A stretch of DNA of 64,000 nucleotides from Leptasterias polaris (lineage: Eukaryota; Echinodermata; Asteroidea; Forcipulatida; Asteriidae), in assembly GCA_037783415.1 (NCBI GenBank), contig JAZGTN010000029.1:1054001-1118000 (forward strand), written 5' to 3'. The notes under the pieces are model-generated. The model was given only the letters and a program-made list of their open reading frames with translations, was not told where the DNA came from and ran no database searches. A program made the translations under genes and the position numbers. Positions within the stretch are counted from its first letter, which is position 1. Each line of letters begins with the position of its first letter. Shown one piece after another: positions 32,090-43,859 of this stretch.

Positions 32090-33580
32090 GTATAGAAAAC
32101 AAAGCCGAACAAAACTAAAATAAATATGTTGCTTTTTACCGATGGAGTAATCGCACTACGCAAATCACATAAATAACTACCACTACAATATCGCAACCAT
32201 GAGGAAATGACCCTTACATCATTTTACATATTTTGTTTTATTATACCATATAAAACAAAAGCAAAAAACAAACAACTAAAACCTACAAATAATGTAAAAC
32301 CGTCACCAGGTAAGCCCTTTGTTCCCGGATTGTGCACAATCTCAATAGAAGTTTACCAGTGTTTGCCGCCACCTAGCGTTCCAAAGTTTCCCATTGCCAA
32401 GATATAGTTTTATCTTGTGTTTCCACAAAGCTGCTCTTCTACCTCCGAAAAGTATTGCTCTATCTCAGTGATTCCGCAGGGGAAACCTGTACGCTCGCTG
32501 TTCGTGCGCGGGGCAATCCAGTGGGGGGAACTAAAAAAAGGATGGCAATGTTTGGACTCGGCTCTTTCCCTGCGGGCAAGACAACACCGAAGTCATCAGC
32601 AATAGTCCACACGCGATCGACGATACCACTGTTTAGTTAATTGCACTACAGTCAATTGGCTTGTTTCAATATTGCTGTGAACTGTATCGAACTCTTGCCG
32701 TTTGGCGTCATTTTTATTAGGCTCGTGACCAATGTAGGACTCAAAGGCAATACGAGGGGCTCTCACTTCGGGCTGACTGAAAATCGATCTTCCCAACAGG
32801 CCCAAATAATGTACACAGACAGTACGGTAGTCTCCCCAATACAGATTCTGGTCTCGGTCGGGCAGTGCCAAAATCCATCAGAATTCTTCATTCTGTGTTA
32901 ACTCTAAACAGGTTGGACACTGAGAGAACTGTGCCCATATTCATGGTTCAGCTTACTGTGGAATTATGCTTTTTACGGCCCATAGGATCACGCGCTTTAC
33001 ATGGTGCCATAAGCACCGAATTCGACGGTAAGGCAGATATGAAGTTGGGCCCGGGTACCGTGGCGGTATAGTACTAAGTCCATCAAAATCGAGCAAAAAA
33101 AATTAACACATGATGATTTGACGAGAAAGTGGACCAAAGGAACAGAATAAAAAACAAAACAAAAAAAAAACGAGTGAAAAAGCATTTTGTTTGTATTATA
33201 AATAAACTTTAACCATTGTTTGCTTCTCTCAAACCAGGTGTACAATTTTGGACATGTTGGAGGCTGCTTTCGTATTGTGTTGCTTGGATACAGGAAGCTC
33301 AAGACGTTGTCTGCTCTCCACTGGGGGTTTAGAAAGTTCCATCAGGAAAGGTTTATAGGTGAGCAGCTATGACTATTTACCGACTTACCATGACGCGTTA
33401 GCCATAATTTGCTTCGCCAGGTGTGTGAGGGATAAGACGGTTGTGTGTATTAACCCCGCAACACTATAGTATGCTCCAAATAGAGTTGAGACTTGAAGTT
33501 AGAGGAATGATTTGAAGTATTCATGGATTATCATGTAGAGTGTATAACGCCCCTAGGTACGAGATGACACGTGTCTGTTA
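32090..33580. other. Non-coding stretch
   Basis: A GC-balanced part (32440-33070) carries overlapping frames on both strands, none recognisable. No gene called. Confidence 0.35.
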
Positions 33581-33646
33581 CTAGGTATGAACAAAACTAC
33601 ACTATTATTATTGTTGTATACTACTAACAAAGTATCAATGTATCAG

Positions 33647-33755
33647 CATGAAATTAATCCATTGGAAATTTCGTGGAGGGATATCTCCATCAAGCTGATG
33701 GCGCTTAGAGAATCCTACGGTAATCTAGTTACGTCTTTTCGTATCGATGATGACA
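33647..33755 (+). CDS. Candidate internal exon (unrecognised)
   Basis: A perfect TACTAAC branch-point word (33622-33628) is followed by an AG at 33645-33646. A 109-base open stretch then ends at GTGAGT (33756-33761), a strong donor. In its open frame it encodes about 36 residues including EISWRDISIKLMALRESY and FRIDDD, which look protein-like. A W-x-D-I start and an acidic D-D-D near the end faintly recall PB1 domains, but this is too weak for a name. The exon would enter in phase 0 and leave in phase 1. No partner exon was found. Confidence 0.3.
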
Positions 33756-33861
33756 GTGAGTCTATTACAGTCTGCGCAGGAGACCGCCCCGGGCACGCGT
33801 GTATTATTCCAATCCTTTATCTTGTCTCAATACGGAACTAAATAGTATCCAACATATCATA

Positions 33862-33917
33862 TACGTCATCAACTGACGTAATAATTGACGTATTAATTGA
33901 CGTATTAATTGACGTAA
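33862..33917. promoter_or_regulatory. Tandem array of CRE/ATF-like TGACGTA words
   Basis: TGACGTA occurs at 33874, 33886, 33898 and 33910, exactly 12 bases apart, plus one inverted copy (TACGTCA, 33862). Such phased half-sites could bind bZIP factors as an array, or may be only a short microsatellite with unit ATTGACGTATTA. Confidence 0.5.
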
Positions 33918-34079
33918 TCAGCTTTGAGTGGAGAATCATGTTCCACTGTCATGGTGACTAGCCTACTGTTTGAGATTTACACCGAAATGATAGTGAGATC
34001 ACGTTTTTACAAAATTTGGGCGTTCTTAAAAAAAAATAAAAAATACAAACGTGTACAACAATCATCCCCCAGCGGTGTT

Positions 34080-34215
34080 TGTGTAAGCCTATGTGTGACA
34101 ATTAGCGTAATCTCGGTGCTTCCAGAACCCCACACAGTCTACTTGGATTGGATTCGAACCCACACATACGCCCATAATTCTAGCGGTGATGTGTTAATCA
34201 TTAGACTACTGAGCA
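34080..34215 (-). pseudogene. tRNA-like / SINE fragment
   Basis: Read on the minus strand it contains 'tagtctaatgattaacac' (A-box-like), an anticodon-loop-like 'cgctagaattatggg' and B-box GGTTCGAATCC. The 3' half does not pair cleanly with the 5' end. It is probably the head of a decayed SINE rather than a working tRNA. Confidence 0.4.
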
Positions 34216-34574
34216 TGCAATGCTAATCACAAATCAGTAAGAGAACAACCAACAATTATATTCTTTATCCCCCAAAAGCATCAAATAAGCATTACCTTGC
34301 CTTTCCGTACCTATAGTTTGTGCGTCGTTTTCTATTTGGCGAAACGGTTGGGCGATGAGGAGTTTATTGATCCATGCCTATTCAATTCAGAAAAATTCAT
34401 CTGGGAAAACATGAAATCTACGTCCCGCAGGAGGGGGGAAAAATCCATATTTTTCCCGGGGAACCCCTCACTTACCCCGTGATTATTGTTTGCCTCTATC
34501 ATAAAGCGTCCCTGTTGGGATAAAATCACTTTTAGTGAAGAGCACTCGTTGGAAACGAGTAGGACACTCTTTGC

Positions 34575-34890
34575 GATGTTCCGAAATTGAACGCTGTCTA
34601 TAAGATTTTTGTGTCCATTCCCAACAGGAAAACAAGCAACTGAATATTGCACTGACAAGTTCTTAGCAGGAGCTCTTACTAAGTGTTCCGAAAGAAACAA
34701 TACCTCTAATGGTGCATTAAAAACTCATTCAAACAGAGGATCCGTAGCTTTTCCTGAACTCTTTTATAGCGTTCCGAATTTAACACTCTTGTTTAGCAGC
34801 CAGCACCGACCTCAGGAACAAAAAATGTCCAGTAGCAGATTCAATGTGGGACTACTTTGAAGTGTTCCGAAATAAAACACTGCCTCCACT
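34575..34890 (+). repeat. Diverged tandem repeats around GTTCCGAA
   Basis: The word GTTCCGAA recurs at about 34580, 34685, 34771 and 34863, each followed by a similar 'aaacaatacctc' or 'aaacactgcctcc' type sequence. The units at 34680 and 34860 also share 'attcaaacagaggatc.gtagct'. These are old tandem duplications with a unit of roughly 90-105 bases. Confidence 0.5.
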
Positions 34891-34932
34891 AGTGCATACT
34901 GTCATTCAAACAGAAGATCTATAGCTCTATGT

Positions 34933-35470
34933 GTGTTGAATCTGGATTCCTTGTTTGAAAGGAGGAACAAACTTTGCTCTAAATTTGCTTTGAAAACTTT
35001 CAGGTCTACAAAATTTGCTGACTGGTTCCCCAAGCCGAATAAGGTCCATGGTATGGAGTTAAGAACCAAACGGGTGATTTACAAACATAGAGGTTCAACA
35101 AAAAGATTTCATAATAGCCCTATTCCGTATCTTACTGAATTGTTAAATGACATGCTTAAGGATTGATTTATTTTTATCTTCTATAAAATAATAATTTTAA
35201 ATTTTATATTGGATTCATAATAGTCCTGTTGTGTATCTGACTGGATTGCTACATGCCTTTTCTAAATGTTTGTGCTTGTTTTTGTGCCCTGTTTTTTCAA
35301 TGATTTACATCGCCTATGTTATTTTGCGCTTTAAAGTTTTTATAGTCTATGTAATTTTTTAACTTCCTTCTGTGTATTGATGTTTTTACCTATTGTAACC
35401 ACTGTGCAATTCAGCCTTCGGGCTGCAATATGGTGTGAATAAACCAATAACCAACCAATAATAATAATGA
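34933..35470 (+). mobile_element. 5'-truncated LINE 3' end (ORF2 C-terminus plus 3' UTR)
   Basis: The open stretch 34933-35166 encodes about 77 residues of the far C-terminus of a non-LTR retrotransposon reverse-transcriptase protein: 'FERRNKLCSKFALKTF', then 'KFADWFP', then 'TKRFHNSPIPYLTELLN'. This order is one I know from CR1/L2/jockey-type LINEs of marine invertebrates. It is followed by a T-rich 3' UTR and the end 'gtgaataaaccaataacc' with short ATA repeats. The first codon is GTG and no start exists, as expected for 5' truncation during target-primed insertion. The frame is still open, so the copy is fairly young. Confidence 0.7.
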
Positions 35471-35474
35471 TTAC

Positions 35475-35935
35475 CCAACTTACAACTTTAAAAAGCCAGA
35501 GTGACAAATTTGACCAATTTCCGGATCAAAACGGTAAGTTCAAACTCCATTCACATCCCTAGTTCCATGAAATGAGAAAGGAACGTTCCCATGGGACGCT
35601 GCAAAGTGTTTTCCAGGCGCCCGTTTGTGGCAAAACCACCCATTTCAATCAAACGGGTCTGTTTGATCGGAGTTATCCGTCAACAGTCATTGTCCCATCC
35701 TGTGGTTACAGTGACCTTTACACATGTGAAAGACAAAGTCACCGTGTAAAACGACAATATAACACTTCCTGAATGCATTTCGTGTATCAAATAGAATCCA
35801 CTGTAATTGCATAATGAAAAACAATCTGACTTTATATACGAAGGAACTTATGTGAAGTACAGACAGGTTGAACTTGTTAAAACACACACACCTAACAGGT
35901 TAGGTCACATTCTAATATCGAAATCATCACCGAAA
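35475..35935. other. Non-coding stretch
   Basis: No gene or repeat recognised between the LINE 3' end and the SINE. Confidence 0.4.
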
Positions 35936-35939
35936 CAGC

Positions 35940-36195
35940 TCTTATCATAATTAGGTGCTTTTGAAGACCTCAACTCCTTGGGAGTATGCAGCTACGGCAG
36001 CCAAATTGGCCCACAGTTTGCTACTCATTCACGTCAACAATCTTTACCCTCCCAGATACCCATTTACTCCTTGGTGATGAGAAGCAACTCTTGCCCAAGT
36101 ACAGTGTAACGACCGGGAGTCGAACCCACACTCTGATGACTCAGTAATCGGAGTTTTTGAGTTCAACGCTCAGACCGCTCGACCACGATACGCTA
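35940..36195 (-). mobile_element. tRNA-Leu-derived SINE (minus strand)
   Basis: On the minus strand the head (36195 down to about 36110) reads GTGGTCGAGCGGTCTGAGCG (A-box), has a long variable region as in tRNA-Leu, and ends with B-box GGTTCGACTCC. The tail contains 'gcatactcccaaggagtt', related to the tail of the SINE at 3.65-3.96 kb. The head is well preserved, so this is probably the younger of the two. Confidence 0.75.
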
Positions 36196-36199
36196 ATTA

Positions 36200-38430
36200 A
36201 TTTTTTTTGTTTTTAACTACATTTTAGCTTTGCTTTTAACCGATGATCTATTTTTACTACTAATGAAATAGTATGAAGTCCTGAACCCATTGCACAGAGC
36301 TGCATGAGCAAGCAAGTTGCTTATACAGCAATAAGTTAGCTAATACAGCAAAAACACAATACTAGTGAACATGCCCTGGCTGTATGGGAATAACATTTCG
36401 TCACCGACGCCATGAACTAGCATACAATACAAAACCATTATGTTTTTAGTTTCAGATTTTTAGCACATTTAAACAATGTTAAACGAGGCCTACATTTTCA
36501 TGAAGTTTCAACGCTTCAAGAGCTTTTTGGAATTTGTTATTACTATAATCAAGCATTGCAACTTTGCAACGAGACTGACATTTTTCGACAAAGGTTACAT
36601 TTACCATTGCAACACACGGTTCACTCCATCCTCAAATTGTGTAGAGAAAACAAAAGTTTCCACAAGCTAATACCAACCTTGTACTTTCACCAACTGACAA
36701 ACACGTATAATAATACATTGGATGGTGTTAGTTCGTGGAAAAGGGAAATGTCTATTTGGGTTAACTTTCGACGCCATGAACTAGCAAAAATCTGTCTAAC
36801 TTAATTGCTTATTAACTTAGGACGAAAAGCAGTAAAAAGCACCGTATAGCCTGTAAGAAGTTCAATGCACTATAAGAAAACCAGTTGAAAATACCCTGAA
36901 ATTTTGTGGGAAAGCTTGATTTTAAAAAGCGTTTAACTTTAATTGCTGTTTTATCCGATTGCATCTTTTTACTGGTATCTACGTGTGTGCTAATTCGTGG
37001 CGTCGGTGACGATTTGTGGCAGGTACCCACCGGTAGGCAAGTAATATTCATTAAGCAAGAATGTTTGCTTAGCGGCTCCAGCATAAAGTTTGAACCCACC
37101 GGTAAAAAGATTAAGATACCGGTGGTCATTCCGCGTCCCTTCAAAATGAAATTTAAATCAGTTATAGTTTTACCCCCTTTCCCACACCCCAAAACTATAG
37201 AGCTATACTATTGCTTTACAGATGGATTTACTGTCTATATCGTAATGTGGCTGGAGTGGCTTCTATGACGGAAAACGTGCACGCGCGTGCCCGAGAAGGT
37301 TTTTGTGCAGCGTTATTACGAGTTTAAGACACAAGTGGTGAGTTGCATCGTTAAGCACCCTCTCCAACCTCATGCACACTATGGCTCATTCCCTTTGGAA
37401 ATAAAAAAAATTATATAATATAAAATGTTTTAATTTGTCGTGCAAGCTGCCCGTCATTGTTAAACAAAAGCAGCTGCAAAAACACAACTGAGAGGTTCGC
37501 ACTTTTAATAACTTTCGTTTCGTGGCGAATGTAAATAATTCATTTGTTTCATATTTTAATATGAATTATTGATAAAGTGAGTTTGGAGGAAGATTCTGTT
37601 TAGTTAATTACTAGTAAGAGCTGGTGTTCCGTGGCGGCTTGTGATTGGCTAAGATCCGACAGTTTCCCATTAAGCTTTGATCAGACAGAGTTTGTTTTTT
37701 AAAACTATGAATAACCAAGGTATACCGTGAATATTGCATAAGCATTGTGTAAAGATGACTTAGTTCACATAGAGCGTGATGGGGTGGGATAGAGCAGAGA
37801 ATAACTGTGCAATATTAATCCATTATTTGGTCTTATTCTATAGGTACACCTTCGCCAAATTCACAAACAAAAAACACTAAACGACCTATGTTTATGGAAC
37901 TATTTTAATACACTGGTGTTGCTATTTCAGTATCGCACCAAACAAGGCTGACCCAAAGTAGCCGTCAAGGCGCATGGCACCCACAGAGGCCCAACACAAG
38001 CAAAGGGCCAAGTGGCGACCGCTCCCGAAGACTATGAGCTGAAAGCAAAGCAAGTTGTAGGGCTATAAGAATAACACAAACATTTGAAACATGCACAGGA
38101 AAAGGAATTCTAAAGAAAAGCAGCACGTGGCAAAAGCGATAAGATTTTACGTACATCTAGTTTTAAAAGCAAAGGCGTAGGGGCTGTGAATACCGCTTGA
38201 TACGAGACAACAGTTTGGGTATTAAAACTGCTGAAAATTAATTACCACCCAAAATATACATATACATATTGATTTCACTCTCAGGCGTTCGACTAAAAAA
38301 GACCAGCCCTCAAAAGTTCCCCGTTCGTACTATGTTTCATCTATGCATATCTATAATTTTTTATTTGCATTTTATAAATATAAGGAAGGGCCTATAAATA
38401 TCAATAAAGCAAACAACCGACCGATATAGT
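36200..38430. other. Non-coding stretch
   Basis: A fragment of the 'gcttaagca'-type repeat may lie at 36290-36400. Overlapping frames of about 120 codons at 36812-37268 on both strands are not recognisable. No gene called. Confidence 0.4.
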
Positions 38431-38432
38431 AC

Positions 38433-38567
38433 GGACTGTTTTAAGAACCGGTCACGGAAATCAACCCAAGCTAAAAGATTTCAGCTTGTATAAGACGATA
38501 GGACTGTTTTAAGAACCGGTCACGGAAATCAACCCAAGCTAAAAGATTTCAGCTTGTATAAGACGAT
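38433..38567. repeat. Perfect 68-bp tandem duplication
   Basis: The units 38433-38500 and 38501-38567 are identical, directly adjacent copies starting GGACTGTTTTAAGAACCGGT. The lack of any mismatch indicates a very recent slippage or repair duplication, or an assembly artefact. Confidence 0.9.
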
Positions 38568-38569
38568 GT

Positions 38570-39105
38570 TCGTCTTTCTTCTGTGGAACTTGTTATGTTT
38601 TTATTTCATAACCGATACAATCCAGGGCAGGTTAAGTGTACGCATCTGGCAGTTATTTTTTTCTCTTTCAGTTTGCTTAGCGAAATTGTTTGTTCAGATC
38701 TGTGCGGCAGATACATTTGTACAGTGTTATTTTATTTTGTTTTCTCGAAATTGAGATAAATTACTACAAACACTGGGTTCCCCGCGTATTAACGCTTTAA
38801 CGTGTAAAGAAAACAAAACCCCGCACCCTAACGGATCAAGTTTTTGAATTTACGCAAGACTTGCCCGCTCTGGTTAGGAAATGTCCAGATTTAGTAATGA
38901 CGTATCCACATGGAAAAACGTACTTAATGTGGTATGCACCTGGATGGAACACCAAAAGCATACAGCTGTTTTGTTCTCATAGAACTTTCTGGGAACTTGT
39001 TCCCCTTTCACCCCCGGAAATGTGACTATTTATGCAACAGACAAACTCCCATGACATGCAAAGACAAACTCCCATGACTATGCATAACAGTGAGTTACCA
39101 TTAGT
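38570..39105. other. Non-coding stretch
   Basis: No gene recognised. A short local duplication (agacaaactcccatgac) occurs at 39042-39078. Confidence 0.4.
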
Positions 39106-39110
39106 TACCA

Positions 39111-39290
39111 CACTGCAAAACCCCGGGGTGTTATCAACAACAACAAAATCCAAATTTACACCATAAGGTATTAAAAGAACACAAATTTCTGCCAAAACAA
39201 CTACATTTGTGCTATTTTAACGCCCATTGGGTTATCTTTGATTATTTCTACTTTATGTGTCACTTTAACGGCCTAGTTTTTGCATTGCAA
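39111..39290. mobile_element. Small MITE with cactgcaaaa ends
   Basis: The left end reads CACTGCAAAACCCCGGGGTG. The right end, in reverse complement, reads CAATGCAAAAACTAGGCCGT. The interior has 'tttacaccataaggt' like that of the outer element at 16.6 kb. About 180 bp, non-coding, same family as that outer element. Confidence 0.5.
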
Positions 39291-39499
39291 CGAGTTATTA
39301 CATAGTTACCAACCAGTTTTATGCATACACCAGTAAATGCATATCAGTTTTTCATATCTTCTAAATTTGTACTTGGTTCAATTATTATATAAATGGTTCG
39401 GCGCACAGTGAGATACTGAATTGCTTGTTGATTGAGTGAATTATTAAGTTTAAAAATATATATATATAACTAGAGATAGTGATTGTAACTAACAATCAC

Positions 39500-39905
39500 A
39501 GAGCTGTTCCGTTAATTTTTTTAATTTCTAGCTTTCAAAGCTACACGAAATCACAAACATTACGACCTCATGACGTGTGGTTCAGGAGATATGATTATCT
39601 CAAGTTATGAGCTCTTTTTTTTTTACCGGAAGTTAAAAATAAAACGTGGTCTTCATTCTGATACTGAATCGAAAGAAGCTTCTTAACCAGAAATAAAGGT
39701 CAACATGGGGTCATTGTAACCCTTGTCTAACATTTAATGCTCAAAGGAATTATAACTGAAAAGAAATTGAAAATCGGGTGTGTAGTTCTTGACAGATGGT
39801 CCCACTTCCGGTTGACCCAGAAGTACAGGTCAACATGGGGTCACGGTTACTCAAGGCTAATCTCCCATGCTAATCTCTCCGACTGAAAGGTCGGAACAGC
39901 TAATT
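39500..39905. mobile_element. Non-autonomous element with AGCTGTTCCG ends
   Basis: AGCTGTTCCG at about 39501 and its reverse complement CGGAACAGCT at about 39892 bracket 400 bp with two internal copies of 'aggtcaacatggggtca'. The interior is non-coding. Boundaries are inferred only from these short ends. Confidence 0.45.
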
Positions 39906-39909
39906 ATAT

Positions 39910-40825
39910 TAAAAAAATAAAAAAATTAAAAATAATAATAATAATACATAGGCCTATATTCACCGGAATGTTTAAGAAAAAGTATTTCCATGTGATCTTC
40001 ACCTAGACTCAAAAACCTTTATTGGGTTTTTGCCTACTTGGGTCGCCTCTTATCCACTTCTCTTCTCAACGTAAAGAACTTTGGAGCCTGATTGACAAGG
40101 CAATATTAGTCGATGCAGCAGAATACCATATTACCAATCTGCACTTTCCCTTAAGTAAGAAGATACGGTTAGTAACCTACTTGACCCCCTTTGGACGTTA
40201 TCTACACGAAAATAAACAACGATGTGTAGAAAACACTTTTGATAATGAAGCTTTCCTTCTTTTCCAATTTGGCCAGATCCTCGGTTCTCCCCTCCCCCAC
40301 CCCGAGGGAGTTTACCAACGACAAGTGGGATGACGTCCTTTTTTATTTTACCGTGACTTTCTGCCCAATCGGCTAATTCTCCCGGGTGCCGTATACGAGT
40401 ACGGGGGAAGAATGGCATGAAAATCGTGTCCAAAATTAACGATCGGCAGGGCAATCCCTCACAAGGGAGAGAGTAGTTGGTTTGCTGCCATCTTGTAATG
40501 AAATCGGAGATGTTGTTGGCTCGTGGCAGTTCGGATGTCTGATTGAAAAAGGATACGGTATTGAGTTGTTGCGTTTTGATCAAATATGTTGACTCTGCTC
40601 ATTTTGGGAATATAGTCACGAAAACTAGACACGATGTAATGAAGGGAAGTGGAGAACACACATCCTGTCATACAACTAATACTATAAACACCTGCTTTTT
40701 TTCTCGCAAAACATTATACAACTTGCCAGAACATACTTGTTGATCTTTGAAACCGTTTATTTGTACTGCTGGTAATGAAAACAAGGGTTATCGCCCAACG
40801 CGATAGTCCCTCGGCCCTCAGCCCT
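39910..40825. other. Non-coding stretch
   Basis: Starts with an AATAAT microsatellite. The 150-codon minus-strand frame (40131-40583) and the 103-codon plus frame (40022-40333) overlap each other and neither is recognisable. 'caagatggcagc' on the minus strand near 40493 resembles a YY1 site. Confidence 0.35.
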
Positions 40826-40828
40826 TGT

Positions 40829-40945
40829 CCCTAAAAACTCCCGGGTCAGAGATGACCCGGATGTTGGTTCCGTGAGGCCTGACCCATTTCTGGTTCAGTT
40901 TGACCCGGATTCAAATTGAACCATAAATGGGTCAAAATAAAGGAG
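40829..40945. repeat. TGACCCGG-type dispersed repeat, copy 4
   Basis: Starts 'taaaaactcccgggtcagag' and continues with TGACCCGG, 'cctgacccatttctgg' and 'tttgacccggattc'. The start matches the copy at 53.76 kb. Confidence 0.55.
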
Positions 40946-40949
40946 AATC

Positions 40950-42870
40950 CGGATTTGGACTATATGCACATTTCGCTCGGTCCCAGCGCCCGAACCAAAG
41001 GCTCATGGGATGGGCTGACGAACACGCATGCGCATTTGACCTTTTCCCCTGACCTGATAACCCCCGGTCACCTCTTCCTGATTGCGAAAGATCCGACTAT
41101 CATTAGTAATGTAGGCCTATGGCGCGAATCCATTATAAATAATTATTTTCATTCTTTGCCTTGTACAAAAAACAGGACTCGATCACCACATTATTAATTG
41201 ACCCGATAAGTTGTATTCTTCCTTCAACTTTGGTTTTGAAAAGAACATGGCTATTGTACGTGTTTGTGATTGTGCGCATTGCGCCAATCAGCAGTTACAA
41301 ATATTCCCATCATGCAATACTACATCCTGAACAATAACTTGTACACAGCTCATCAGCCCGTCCCAGCATGCAGTTGAGAGCGGTGGGTTCGACCGAATCT
41401 GCATAGTGTTTGGTGTATTGCAAAGATGCATTCGCCACATGATATCATTATTGCAGGTTGGCGTAGTGCATCCATCATTCATAACCATGAATGCGAGACA
41501 CAGATTCATCAATTAACATCAAACGCTAAACTAAATCAAGTGTTGTGGTCCGTTTCACCCTTTATTGCGTAGGAACTTGAAAGATCGAATGGCGGGAAAC
41601 AATTCGGCAAGGACCTGTTGACTGCACCGGTTCTTTAAAGATCCGTCACACTTATTCATGAGATAATTCAATACTATTAAACGGTACTGGAAATCTGATA
41701 CTAAATTATTCGTTTTACGTTTATGAACGTGTAGACCCAGGAAATTGAACAGGAAAGAGTCAAACAAGAAAAGAAAAGAACTGATTCTATCAAATAAGAA
41801 TGCATCGAAAAGCACACAATTAAAGGAATTCATGATTGGTAAGGATAAAATTATCAATGTTTAATTTTAGTCTGAAAGCTTACTAATTATGAAGTATACT
41901 AGAACCATTCTTTTTTGTGAAATATTTCCCTCTGAAATGAAGTCATATTCGAGAAAACTGTATCTGAAACCCGTAAAAAAACAAAACGCAACAGCTGATT
42001 TCGGTTGTTACAACCAAAATAAGGACAATGTGTTTTCATGCTGAAAATTTGGTATATTGATTATTTACAATATTTTTCCCCGACTCACACAGCGGATTAA
42101 GCCCACATGCTATTTCAGGGGTTGATCACACAAAACATGAACACGGTCTATACGATTATTTTGCCAGCTCTACCAATCCTGTACAACGCCTTTAACTGGG
42201 CACCCTCAGGAAGGAGTTGTGTATACGCAGTGTTGCATTCAATCCGACAATCATTTAATACCTTCTTTTGAAACGGACAAAGTATGTAATTCAACTCCTG
42301 CTGATAATGGTACACGAAACGAAAATGATCACTAATTTCAAACTATACACGGACAGGAATTGAAAATGTTTGCGGAAAAGGCTCTTCGAAAATTTCCCTT
42401 TGGGGTTTCAAAATTCGCCGAAACTCGCACTCCTCCACTAACGACAATGGACACCTGACATTGATGACGATAGACAGTGTTCGTTTGCAGTTGTCAAATT
42501 TAATATGGGCAGAGAGCATTCATTATGATACCGAGCTGAAGTGCTCGCTACGGTTGTTGTTATAACTGTATTGTATTTATATGTTTCGAAGACTCACGAT
42601 TATGGGTGTTTGTCTATTTATCACCAAGAGTGATTTAAAAAAAAAGAAGGAAGCTATGTGACAGCCAAGCACTTGAGGCCAGAGCTGCCCATCAACACTA
42701 CCATGACAACCTCTAAAGCCTTTTTAAGATGCGGTTGTCAATAACCCATTCAGATGCAAACAATACGATCAAGTATAAAAGAGAATGTTCGGACCGTATA
42801 TTTATTTGCCATGGAGGTATAGGGGTAAACGCAAATCGATATTGTACATTACTGATTCGTAAAATTGTTA
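40950..42870. other. Non-coding stretch
   Basis: Short, unrecognised frames on both strands. No RNA gene or transposon ends seen. Confidence 0.4.
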
Positions 42871-42879
42871 AAATTATAT

Positions 42880-43215
42880 CACGTGTGTGTGTGTGTGAGC
42901 GTGTCTATCCATTCAAACCGAGAACTTTAACAAAAGGGATCCGGGTGTTTTGACAGAGCGAGGACGTCCTCGCTTCGTTTTCGTGTACAAACCCAATGGG
43001 GACGTCGCTAAAAAAAACAATGGGAGAAGTCCTCGGTAAGCGGGATTCACAAACGTGAGTGTGCGGGTGGGTAGGTAACCACATTCAAACCGGGGACCTA
43101 TAACAAAAGAGGACAATAGGTCCACGGTTGCTATCACAAAGGAAAGCATTGTGGTCCACGGTTGCTATCACAAAGAGTTGAACAAAGGAGGGTGCACGAT
43201 TGCAGGCTGTTACAC
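42880..43215 (-). repeat. GACGTCC-family dispersed repeat, reverse copy
   Basis: Read on the minus strand it repeats the order of 8.52-8.86 kb: 'tgcaatcgtgcaccctcctt', 'gttcaactctttg', 'ggacctattgtcc', the microsatellite, 'gacgtcc', 'ttgtacacgaaaacg' and 'aggacgtcctcg'. A 23-base block (ggtccacggttgctatcac...) is duplicated within it near 43128 and 43152. A further 18-base doublet lies just outside at 43250-43286. Confidence 0.6.
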
Positions 43216-43859
43216 ACTTGTGTGTGTGTGTGGAGCAGCTAATTGTACCCCAGGTCTACACGTAGCCCAGGTCTACACGTAGCCCAACCCCCGTACCTTT
43301 GTAAAGTTTAGGCTACAGTTAATTCAATTCGTTGTATATTCTTCGACTAAACAATTACACGCCAGTAGTTAAAAAGACTGAAATGACATGTTTACATTTT
43401 TTTAACGACAAAAGTATATACGCTAAGAAAGTGGGAGAAAATTGTCAGGCAATAAAACCTGAAAATACTTAAAGATCTACTTCAACGATAATTGAGAAAT
43501 AAAACAGATTTCTTAATCTCATACGTAATGTTATTAAGTATTCTGAATTTGTAGATTGGATTGTTTTACACCAATATTTTTTTCGTAATTTTAACTGAAA
43601 AAATTAAACCTTTCTTGGGGTTTTTAAAAACTCGCGCGCTTCCATGGCTCCCTCCATAGGCACTGTGCTTGTCCAATACTATAGCACTTGCATTTACGCG
43701 CACCACAAACCCACTATAGGATACGTGCGTGAACCAGCGAATGATGACGTACTTGTTGGGACGGGAAACCAGGAAGTAGCGAGGTGTCGTGTGTTTACAC
43801 GGTAACTATGTATGATGATCTCATTATTCGAAGACATTCACCAAGTTAAGACGAGATAA

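Noticed and set aside
36812..37268. Overlapping frames of about 120 codons on both strands
   Set aside because: Opposite-strand frames in AT-rich DNA with no recognisable motif.
40022..40583. Overlapping 103- and 150-codon frames on opposite strands
   Set aside because: Neither shows domain-like sequence, membrane segments or splice-site framing.
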